A stretch of DNA of 64,000 nt from Aureisphaera sp963669405 (GTDB taxonomy: Bacteria > Bacteroidota > Bacteroidia > Flavobacteriales > Flavobacteriaceae). The DNA is taken from positions 1,922,001 through 1,986,000 of the forward strand of contig CAXXHF010000002.1 in the NCBI GenBank assembly GCA_963669405.2, in the 5' to 3' direction. The notes under the pieces were generated by a model. It was given only the letters and a program-made list of their open reading frames with translations. It ran no database searches and was not told the DNA's origin. The position numbers and the translations under genes are program-made. Below, piece after piece: positions 35,114-42,978 of this stretch; position 1 is the stretch's first letter, and each line of letters starts with the position of its first letter.

Positions 35114-36535
35114 TTATCTATAACTACGTGGCCCTAAAAAGGCTGTTGTAGTTGTTTCAATTAAATCATTACCGCTATAAACCCCTATTTCCAATCGATC
35201 TTTATCTCCTGTCAAAGCACTTGCGTTTACTTCTATAAATAGAGTGCCTTCAGCCAAGCCTTGTTTTGGAACATTAAATTGCTCGTGAGAAACAACATGT
35301 ATGGTTCCTTTGTGTGACAATAGTTTAAAGGTTATCTGGTTTATATCTAGCGTGGTTTTGTTTACCAGTTTATAGGTATAAACATTGCTTATAATATTCC
35401 CTTCTTTGTGTTCATAAAGTTGTCCAGGTAAACGAAGGATATTAGCCTCTACGTCATTTCTAAGGAACAGCATTCCTACGAGAACAGCGATAAGAATACC
35501 CAATACTATACTATATCCCTTTAATCGGGGATTGAATTTGAATTTTGTCTTCTTCTCAATATTTTCTTCACTTGCATAACGTATGAGGCCTTTGGGCAAT
35601 CCTACATGATCCATCATTTTGTCACAAGCATCAATACAGGCTGTACAGTTTACACATTCCAGTTGTGTGCCGTTTCTTATGTCTATTCCAGTTGGGCATA
35701 CATGAACACATTGAAAACAGTCTATACAATCGCCTTTTCCAGTTTCGGGGCGATTTTCATTTTTCTTGAATTTTGCCCTTCCTACTTCCTTTTCTCCCCG
35801 TTTATGATCATACGCAACGACAATACTTTTGGTATCCAGCAAGACTCCTTGTAATCTCCCATAAGGACATGCAATAATACAGACCTGTTCCCTAAACCAA
35901 GCAAAAACAAAGAAGAAGACACCTGTAAAAATGAGCAATGAAACAAGGGTACTTACATGAACAAAAGGCCCATCTGTAATATATCTAAGGAGTTGGTCAC
36001 TCCCAATTAGGTATGCCAAAAACACATTGGCAATAAGGAAGGATATGATAAAAAAGATCATCCATTTAAGCACCTTTTTTCTGATCTTCTCGGCATTCCA
36101 GGGCATTTTATTCAAACGGATTTGCTTCCCCCTATCGCCTTCGATCCAGTATTCTATCCGACGAAAAACCATTTCCAAAAAGATGGTTTGAGGGCACACC
36201 CATCCACAAAACAAACGTCCAAAGGCGACGGTAAAAAGAACAACAAACAATACCCCAATAATCATCATAATGACAAAAAGATGAAAATCTTGAGGCCAAA
36301 AAGGTTGTCCAAAAATATTGAAACGACGCTCCAACACATTGAACATTAAAAACTGATTACCGTTAATTTTTAGGAAAGGTGAGACAACCAGAATGGCTAT
36401 TAATACATAGCTTACAATTTTACGCCATTCATAATACTTTCCTTCTGGTTTTTTTGGAAATACCCAAGCACGCTTCCCTTCGGCTGTAACCGTACTTATA
36501 CTATCTCTGAATATTTCGTTTTCCGGCGTTTCCAA
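35114..36535 (-). CDS. ccoG: cbb3 oxidase accessory protein CcoG (polyferredoxin)
   Basis: 473 aa membrane-bound Fe-S protein that reduces Cu(II) for cbb3 oxidase assembly. Several transmembrane helices surround CGWVCPQTIFLEMVFRRIEYW. Two 4Fe-4S ferredoxin motifs follow: CIDCFQCVHVCPTGID and CVNCTACIDACDKMM, plus CIIACPYGR. The C-terminal ~110 residues form the periplasmic FixG Ig-like domain. The start is a TTG at 36535; the next in-frame Met is about 65 residues in and would cut off conserved sequence. It follows ccoP by 41 bases. Confidence 0.92.
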   Translation of the reverse strand: METPENEIFRDSISTVTAEGKRAWVFPKKPEGKYYEWRKIVSYVLIAILVVSPFLKINGNQFLMFNVLERRFNIFGQPFWPQDFHLFVIMMIIGVLFVVLFTVAFGRLFCGWVCPQTIFLEMVFRRIEYWIEGDRGKQIRLNKMPWNAEKIRKKVLKWMIFFIISFLIANVFLAYLIGSDQLLRYITDGPFVHVSTLVSLLIFTGVFFFVFAWFREQVCIIACPYGRLQGVLLDTKSIVVAYDHKRGEKEVGRAKFKKNENRPETGKGDCIDCFQCVHVCPTGIDIRNGTQLECVNCTACIDACDKMMDHVGLPKGLIRYASEENIEKKTKFKFNPRLKGYSIVLGILIAVLVGMLFLRNDVEANILRLPGQLYEHKEGNIISNVYTYKLVNKTTLDINQITFKLLSHKGTIHVVSHEQFNVPKQGLAEGTLFIEVNASALTGDKDRLEIGVYSGNDLIETTTTAFLGPRSYR

Positions 36536-36576
36536 TTCAATTATTTATGCGGTTACAGTCTCTGTTTTGGCAATAT

Positions 36577-37473
36577 TTATTCTTGGGTTTCTGGTTCTGG
36601 CTCTACCCAGATCTCACCCTCCGGTTCTTTAGGCTCTGCTGGAGAAGTACCTTGAAGAGTAAGCAAATAACTAGCTACCTGTGCCATCTCTGAAGGTTTC
36701 AATTCGCTTTTCCATGAAATCATTCCCTTACCATCACGACCTCCTTCGGATATAGTGTTGAACACATTTTTTATACCGCCTCCCAAGATCCAGTATTCAT
36801 CTGTTAAGTTGGGGCCAATACCTCCACCACCATCAGCTTTATGACAAGCAACACAACTTTGTTCGAAAATAGTTTTCCCGGCACTTAAATCACCTGCTTC
36901 TGTAAGAAGGGTTACCGTATTTACGTCTACTAGGTCTTTAGCAGTCTTCTTCCATTCTTCAATTTCAGCTTGAGCTATGGCAACTTCGGTCTCATATTCT
37001 TCAGCTTGTGTATAATCATTTAATATATGGAAGCGTACCATGTATACGACAGCAAAAATGATGGTGGCATAGAAACCATATACCCACCATGGCGGTAAAC
37101 GGTTGTCCAATTCTTTGATGCCATCATAATTATGATCTAGAATGATCTCATGTTCTTCATCAATGGGTTTACTGCCTAATAATTTTTTGTAGGTTTCTTT
37201 AAACCATTTAAATTGATTTGAATCGGCTAATGCTTTTTGATCGTCATATCGTTTTTTAGCCTCAGGATTTAGTGTTTTGTATAATACTGACTGCAAAGCA
37301 GCAATACATATTTCAGCAATCATCATGAGCGTACCAAGTAGACCTAAAATACCCCAAAACCATAGTTTATTAAATGCATCCATAGGAGCATCTGGTGATG
37401 CAACAAACATGAGGAATACTGCAGCTAGGGTAACGAAAATGAATAATCGGACGTAAGAAGTTATAGTTCTCAT
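36577..37473 (-). CDS. ccoP: cbb3 oxidase subunit III (mono-heme CcoP)
   Basis: 298 aa. Two N-terminal transmembrane segments (about 8-27 and 35-62), a charged loop, and the CcoP N-terminal domain helix (LPPWWVYGFYATIIFAVVYMVRF) lead into one cytochrome c domain with CVACH and a distal Met (GKGMISWK). Proteobacterial CcoP carries two hemes; this one has a single CxxCH, as usual in Bacteroidota. The tail is acidic and Pro/Glu-rich. Its start overlaps the ccoQ stop by four bases. Confidence 0.92.
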   Translation of the reverse strand: MRTITSYVRLFIFVTLAAVFLMFVASPDAPMDAFNKLWFWGILGLLGTLMMIAEICIAALQSVLYKTLNPEAKKRYDDQKALADSNQFKWFKETYKKLLGSKPIDEEHEIILDHNYDGIKELDNRLPPWWVYGFYATIIFAVVYMVRFHILNDYTQAEEYETEVAIAQAEIEEWKKTAKDLVDVNTVTLLTEAGDLSAGKTIFEQSCVACHKADGGGGIGPNLTDEYWILGGGIKNVFNTISEGGRDGKGMISWKSELKPSEMAQVASYLLTLQGTSPAEPKEPEGEIWVEPEPETQE

Positions 37474-37664
37474 AAGCTTTGATCATTTGCGACGATAGAA
37501 TCATCTAGTGGAATGTTACTCACTTCTTTTATGTGTTTCTTTTTGGCGGTAAATACCCACCAAAACAAGGCCGTAAAGAAGATGAAAAATATAAGGAGCG
37601 ATATGATGGGGTAAATTGCCACTCCATCAATCTGTTCTAAATTCTGTTTTACAAACTTTAACAT
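37470..37664 (-). CDS. ccoQ: CcoQ/FixQ-like small cbb3 subunit
   Basis: 64 aa, one transmembrane helix (IYPIISLLIFFIFFTALFWWVF) followed by a basic then acidic tail (TAKKKHIKEVSNIPLDDS), the typical CcoQ shape. It lies four bases after ccoNO and overlaps ccoP by four bases, so position supports the call as much as sequence does. Confidence 0.85.
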   Translation of the reverse strand: MLKFVKQNLEQIDGVAIYPIISLLIFFIFFTALFWWVFTAKKKHIKEVSNIPLDDSIVANDQSL

Positions 37665-37668
37665 GATC

Positions 37669-39873
37669 CTATGGGTTTAGTTGAGCTGTTTTTTCTTGTG
37701 GAATTTTCACTTTGATATCGGTCCCTAGTCGTTGCATATAAGCAATTAGGGCAACTACTTCACGATTTCGCATTTCGATAAAGTTTTCACCGTTCTCCTC
37801 TGCGTATTTCTTATCGGCTTCGTAGGTTTTCACAAAGTCTGGATCGTCATAAAGGTTTTTCTCGATCTGTGTTCCTTGTTCGGTCATCCAATCTTGCGCA
37901 CGTTCAATATCCTCTAATGTATATGGAACACCCAAGGTTTGCATGACTCTCATTTTAGCCTCTGTTTTACTTTTATCCAACTCATTTTTAATGAGCCATT
38001 TGTAAGAAGGCATTATAGAGCCTGAAGACGTACTCTGAGGATCATAAAAGTGATTTAAATGCCAATTATCACTATATTTTCCACCTATCCGGAGTAGATC
38101 GGGACCGGTACGTTTACTTCCCCAGAGGAAGGGGTGATCGTACACAAATTCTCCTGCTTTAGCATACTCCCCATAGCGTTCTACTTCACTTCTAAACGGG
38201 CGAACCATCTGTGAGTGACAAGCGTTACAACTTTCACGGATATAGATATCACGACCTTCTAGTTCTAACGGAGTATAGGGTTTCACACTGGAAATTACAG
38301 GAACATAATCATCCACCATTAATGAAGGTACAATTTGCACCATCCCTCCTATAAGAATTGCTATGGTAGCATAAATGGTAAGCTTTACGGGGCGTCTTTC
38401 TAACCATGTATGGTATCCTTCTTTTGAGGTTTGCTTCTTAGTAACTCGTTGTAATGGAGCAGCTTCAGCCAGCTCATCGGTTACTTTTTCACCTGCTCTT
38501 GCAGACATAATAATATTATAGACCCCTACCAGAGCTCCTATAATGAACAAAGTACCACCAATTGCACGCATCCAGTACATAGGAATGATTTCACTTACGG
38601 TTTCCAAGAAGTTTCCGTATGTAAGGGTTCCGTCAGGATTGAATTGTTTCCACATGGAAGCCTGTACAAATCCAGCAACATACATTGGTAATGCATATAG
38701 TATAATACCCAAGGTGCCAATCCAGAAATGAACATTAGCTAATTTTCTGGACCATAGTTTTGTTTTGAATAGTTTTGGCACTAACCAATAAGCCATTCCA
38801 AAGGTTAGAAACCCATTCCATGCCAATGCACCTACATGTACGTGTGCAATCACCCAATCACTAAAGTGTGCAATAGCATTTACGTTTTTAAGCGATAGCA
38901 TAGGTCCTTCAAAAGTTGCCATACCATAACCGGTAATGGCGACTACCATGAATTTCAATACAGGATCTGTACGCACTTTATCCCATGCACCACGAAGGGT
39001 CAACAATCCATTAATCATCCCTCCCCAAGATGGAGCAATGAGCATGATAGAAAATGCTACTCCAAGATTCTGAGCCCAATCAGGCAAAGAAGAATACAGT
39101 AAGTGGTGTGGTCCAGCCCAGATATAAATGAATATCAATGACCAAAAATGTACTATAGAAAGACGGTACGAGTATACAGGCCGGTTTGCAGCTTTGGGAA
39201 CAAAATAGTACATGAGTCCCAAGAAAGGAGTAGTAAGGAAGAATGCCACGGCATTGTGACCATACCACCATTGTACCAAAGCATCTTGTACACCAGCATA
39301 TACCGAGTAGCTTTTTAAGGCACTAACCGGAATTTCAATACTATTTACAATATGCAATACAGCTACGGTTACAAAAGTTGCGAGGTAGAACCAAATGGCC
39401 ACATAAAGGTGTCGCTGCCTTCTCTTTAGAATCGTTCCTATTAAGTTTGCACCAAATGCAACCCAAACTAAGGCAATAGCAATGTCAAAAGGCCATTCTA
39501 ATTCTGCATATTCTTTAGAAGTTGTATAACCCAATGGAAGGGTAATAGCAGCACCCACAATAATGGCTTGCCAACCCCAGAAATTGAAATTACTTAGCCA
39601 GTCTTTCCACATACGGGCCTTTAATAGACGTTGTGAGGAATAATAAACCCCGGCAAAGATGGCATTTCCAACAAAGGCGAAAATGACGGCATTGGTATGT
39701 AGTGGGCGTAAACGTCCAAAACTTAGCCAAGAAATTCCGTCTGTTAGGTTAGGAAATAAGAACATAAAGGCCAATAATAGGCCTACACTCATTCCAATGA
39801 TCCCCCAAAAAAGGGTAGCCACCACAAATTTGCGGACTATTTTGTTATCATAGTAAAACTGTTGTACTTCCAT
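37669..39873 (-). CDS. ccoNO: Fused cbb3 cytochrome c oxidase subunits I and II (CcoN-CcoO)
   Basis: 734 aa natural fusion. Residues 1 to about 480 are CcoN, the twelve-helix heme-copper catalytic subunit, with WWYGHNAVAFFLTTPFLG, YIWAGPHHLLYSSLPDW and VIAHVHVGALAWNGF carrying heme and Cu-B ligands. A further transmembrane segment at about 503-520 anchors the CcoO part, whose mono-heme domain has CNACHSQMVRPFRSEVERYG and later EDIERAQDWMTEQG. The fusion is a known Bacteroidota arrangement. The enzyme is a high-affinity terminal oxidase. It is read from the FNR-type promoter upstream of ccoS. Confidence 0.95.
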   Translation of the reverse strand: MEVQQFYYDNKIVRKFVVATLFWGIIGMSVGLLLAFMFLFPNLTDGISWLSFGRLRPLHTNAVIFAFVGNAIFAGVYYSSQRLLKARMWKDWLSNFNFWGWQAIIVGAAITLPLGYTTSKEYAELEWPFDIAIALVWVAFGANLIGTILKRRQRHLYVAIWFYLATFVTVAVLHIVNSIEIPVSALKSYSVYAGVQDALVQWWYGHNAVAFFLTTPFLGLMYYFVPKAANRPVYSYRLSIVHFWSLIFIYIWAGPHHLLYSSLPDWAQNLGVAFSIMLIAPSWGGMINGLLTLRGAWDKVRTDPVLKFMVVAITGYGMATFEGPMLSLKNVNAIAHFSDWVIAHVHVGALAWNGFLTFGMAYWLVPKLFKTKLWSRKLANVHFWIGTLGIILYALPMYVAGFVQASMWKQFNPDGTLTYGNFLETVSEIIPMYWMRAIGGTLFIIGALVGVYNIIMSARAGEKVTDELAEAAPLQRVTKKQTSKEGYHTWLERRPVKLTIYATIAILIGGMVQIVPSLMVDDYVPVISSVKPYTPLELEGRDIYIRESCNACHSQMVRPFRSEVERYGEYAKAGEFVYDHPFLWGSKRTGPDLLRIGGKYSDNWHLNHFYDPQSTSSGSIMPSYKWLIKNELDKSKTEAKMRVMQTLGVPYTLEDIERAQDWMTEQGTQIEKNLYDDPDFVKTYEADKKYAEENGENFIEMRNREVVALIAYMQRLGTDIKVKIPQEKTAQLNP

Positions 39874-39893
39874 GGTTATTTATAATTGGTCAT

Positions 39894-40085
39894 TTATTTA
39901 TTGGTTTCAATGGATATTTCTTTTTCACCAGAATCTTCTTGCGGTATTTCATCATCAAATAGCATACGTACCGATGGGGTATAGGTGTCATCGTATTGGC
40001 CTTTTTTTACCGAGAGGATAAAGGCAGCAAAAAACACTAGTGCAATGATTACACTAATGGCTAGCAACAAATAAATTATACTCAT
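39894..40085 (-). CDS. ccoS: cbb3-type oxidase assembly protein CcoS
   Basis: 63 aa. One N-terminal transmembrane helix (IIYLLLAISVIIALVFFAAFILSVKKGQYDD) with the conserved short linker and the family motif FDDE (MLFDDEIPQ). CcoS is needed for cofactor insertion into cbb3 oxidase. It is the first gene after the FNR-type promoter at 40105-40148 and is followed at 20 bases by ccoNO. Confidence 0.88.
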   Translation of the reverse strand: MSIIYLLLAISVIIALVFFAAFILSVKKGQYDDTYTPSVRMLFDDEIPQEDSGEKEISIETNK

Positions 40086-40104
40086 ACCTACCTGAAATAT
40101 GCTG

Positions 40105-40148
40105 TAAAACTAGGATTGTTTGATTTGAAAAAAGATGACATTTATCAG
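40105..40148 (-). promoter_or_regulatory. FNR/CRP-type activated promoter of the cco operon
   Basis: In minus-strand sense CTGATAAATGTCAT (40135-40148, one mismatch to ATGAY-N4-RTCAT) is followed by 22 bases and the near -7 box TAGTTTTA (40105-40112, one mismatch). Same spacing as the hemN, ccoI and CstB-like promoters. Confidence 0.65.
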
Positions 40149-40195
40149 CTTTAAAAAAAATAATTGTAGTCTAGAAATGGTTTCTGTTTTCATTT

Positions 40196-42597
40196 TCATT
40201 GAGATTTTGTTGGATGTAACTTTCTACCTAAAAAGTAGGTAAATACCGTAGTGAATATTACAATGCTTATGGAGCTTAAAGGCATTAAAATAGCAGCTAC
40301 AACAGGTTTTAGATATCCAGTTACTGCGAAACCCAAACCAATAAGGTTATAGAATAATGAGAACACAAAGGCATACTTGATAACGTGTATCCCTTTTTTG
40401 GAAAGTGCTAAGAATTGAGGCAATTCTTTGAAATAGGTTGCATCCAAAATACCATCGCAGGCAGGAGAAAATACATTCACATTTTCAGAAATTGCAATCC
40501 CTACATCACTTTGGGCTAAAGCTCCTGCATCATTTAGTCCATCACCTATCATCATCACCGTACTTCCTTGTTCTTGAAGTGATTTTATGAAGGTGAGCTT
40601 ATCCTCTGGTTTTTGATTGAAATGGATTTTGTTTTGGGAGGGAGTAAGTATTGCAAATGCTCCTTTTCACTATCGTTATCACCCGAAAGTACAATGAGTT
40701 GGTAGTCCTCTTTCAATGATTTAAAAACAGCCTCCAAATCTTCCCGATACTCACTATGAAAGGTGTAACGACCTTTGTAATTGTCTTGAGTGCTAATATG
40801 TACTACGGTTTTATTGGTTTTCTCTTTGACAGAAGGAGAAGTATTGGGATTTCCTTCTGATACAAAAGCATATGATCCAACCTTAATTTGTTGATTTCTA
40901 TACGTCCCTGAAATACCATAACCCACTTTTTCAGTGTAATCGTCCAGTGTGCCAATGCCATTCTTTTTAAGCAAGGAGTACAAAGACCTACTTAGTGGAT
41001 GATTGGAAGCCCTTAGAGTTGTAGTGAGGAGTAACTTTTCGGTTTCTGTAAATTCAATACCTTCATAAGTGATCACATTTTTTTTTGCACTTGTTAGAGT
41101 TCCGGTTTTATCGAAAACCAAAGTGTCCAGATGTGCCATTTGCTCTAGGATCTCAGTGTTTTTAAGATAAAGCTTATGATGCCCAAAAATGCGTAGCAAA
41201 TTACCCAATGTAAAAGGAGCTGCTAATGCAATGGCACAAGGACAAGCCACAATAAGGACAGCGGTAAAAACATTAAGTACTAAAGAAGGATCTCGCCACA
41301 TCCAGAAAGCAGTAGCTATTAAGGCAATGAACAAGATGCTTATCGTAAAATGCTTAATAATATGATTAGTAAGTGTTTCAAAGGTGCTTTGTGTTTTCTT
41401 ACTGAAAACTTCGTTTGACCAAAGCTGTGTAAGATAACTTTGTTCTACAGATTTTGTGACTTCCAGTTCTATGACACCTGAGCGCTGTATACCCCCTGCA
41501 AATATTTTATCGCCAGATACTTTTACCACAGGAACTGCTTCCCCAGTTACAAAGCTATAATCTATATGGGCATTACCTTTTATAAGAATACCATCTACGG
41601 GGATTAATTCATCATTACGTATAAGAATCCGATCACCAGGACTGAGATCGTTTAGTTGGGTTTGTTTTTCCTCCTTGCGATCTATGCGTGTTACTGCAAC
41701 AGGGAAATACGATTTGTAATCTCGTTCAAAGGATAAAAATGCATATGTTTTCTGCTGAAAAAATTTACCGAGTAAAAGAAAAAATATAAGACCAGTTAGA
41801 CTATCAAAAAAACCGGTTCCCCAATCCATGATTATTTCTAGGGTTGATCTAATGAACAATACCGATATCCCAATGGCAATAGGCACATCAATATTTAGAA
41901 TTTTAGATCTTAAACCTTTAAAGGCAGATATGAAATAATCCTTGCCTGAATAAAAAACCACTGGAACAGCAAAAGCGAACATAAGCCACCTGAATACATG
42001 CTTGAAGCGTTCCAGCCAAAATTCATTTACTTCAAAATATTCAGGAAATGAAAGAAACATGATGTTTCCAAAAGCAAAGCCTGCCACTCCAAGTTTATAG
42101 ATTAAGCGACGGTCTACTTTTTGTCTTTTTTCAGTAGTGTCTTCTAAAGATATATAAGGTTCATAACCAATCCTAGCTAGGAGTTTTACCAATTCGTAGA
42201 CCCCAAAGTCTTCTTCGGAAAATGTAATGCGCACCTTTTTTTTGGGGAAGTCTACTTGAGCGGTTATAACAGCAGGATTCAGTTTGTTGAGGTTTTCCAA
42301 TACCCAAATACAGGAGCTACAGTGAATAGAAGGAATGTACAGATCGATAACTTGAACCCCTTCTTCATTAAAGGCAAGGAGCTTGTTGGCGATCTCTGGA
42401 GTTTTTAAAAAGTCGAATTTATGTTCAATCCTTGAAGGCGAAGTACCTGGATTGGTTTCAATATCGTAATAGTACGAAAGATTGTTTTCGTTTAGAATTT
42501 CGAATACCGTTTTGCAACCTTGACAACAAAACGATTTATCCTTAAATGTGACGGAAGTTGTACTACATTCATCCCCACAATGGAAACAGGTTGACAT
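40196..42597 (-). pseudogene. ccoI: Copper-transporting P-type ATPase CcoI/FixI, broken by one frameshift
   Basis: P1B-type ATPase that loads copper into cbb3 oxidase. Reading from the ATG at 42597 gives an N-terminal Cys-rich domain (CFHCGDECS, CCQGCKTVF), a heavy-metal-associated motif (HCSSC), the transmembrane CPCAIALAAP motif and the phosphorylation site DKTGTLT. At about 40625-40636 the frame is lost and the ORF stops at 40585. The next frame then restores the family sequence (IHFNQKPEDKL, then MMIGDGLNDAGA and the last two helices) to 40196. One extra A in the run ACAAAATCC would rejoin them into an 800-aa protein. The truncated product lacks the essential hinge Asp motif. Either a sequencing error or a recent mutation. 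Confidence 0.88.
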
Positions 42598-42624
42598 AGT
42601 GATCCAATTTGCTTATACCTGAAG

Positions 42625-42668
42625 CAAAGGTGAAGGTTTGGTATAGGCTAAACTATGATTTTTGTCAT
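42625..42668 (-). promoter_or_regulatory. FNR/CRP-type activated promoter of ccoI
   Basis: In minus-strand sense ATGAC-AAAA-ATCAT (42655-42668, full match to ATGAY-N4-RTCAT) is followed by 22 bases and the near -7 box CACCTTTG (42625-42632, one mismatch). The flank beyond the site, read on the plus strand, shares TTTAAGCCCT with the hemN site. Confidence 0.65.
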
Positions 42669-42745
42669 GCTTTAAGCCCTCTCCCTGAAGCCAATGGAGT
42701 CACTTTAATTTTATCTCTTGTGGGAGATTGTTAATGAATAGTTCC

Positions 42746-42895
42746 TTAAACGGCCTTTCTTTGAAAGTTTTGCTTTTGACCTTGATAGGCATTTATTTCT
42801 GCATTGAAATGCTGAACTTCACTTTCAGTTGGAATGCCCTTGAGGATTTTTAACCATTTTCCTCTTAAGCGCTGATGTGTTGATTTAATAACCAT
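42746..42895 (-). CDS. Possible small basic protein of 49 aa upstream of ccoI
   Basis: Open frame from ATG 42895 to TAA 42746-42748, read from sequence. The product starts MVIKSTHQRLRGKWLKIL, is basic and helical, and ends NFQRKAV, with no membrane segment or signal peptide. It occupies most of the otherwise empty 381-base gap between addB and ccoI, outside the FNR-type promoter. I do not recognise it; it could be a real small gene or chance. Confidence 0.35.
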   Translation of the reverse strand: MVIKSTHQRLRGKWLKILKGIPTESEVQHFNAEINAYQGQKQNFQRKAV

Positions 42896-42978
42896 AGGGG
42901 GAATCTTTTTTAGCAAATTTCGTTCAGAAATGAATGCTAGTCAAGAATGAAATTCCTGTTTTTTAATGAGGAAAAACC

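Noticed and set aside
40196..40558. Separate 120-aa protein starting MMMIGDGLNDAG
   Set aside because: This is the C-terminal part of CcoI in a shifted frame (phosphatase hinge motif and last two helices), not an independent gene.
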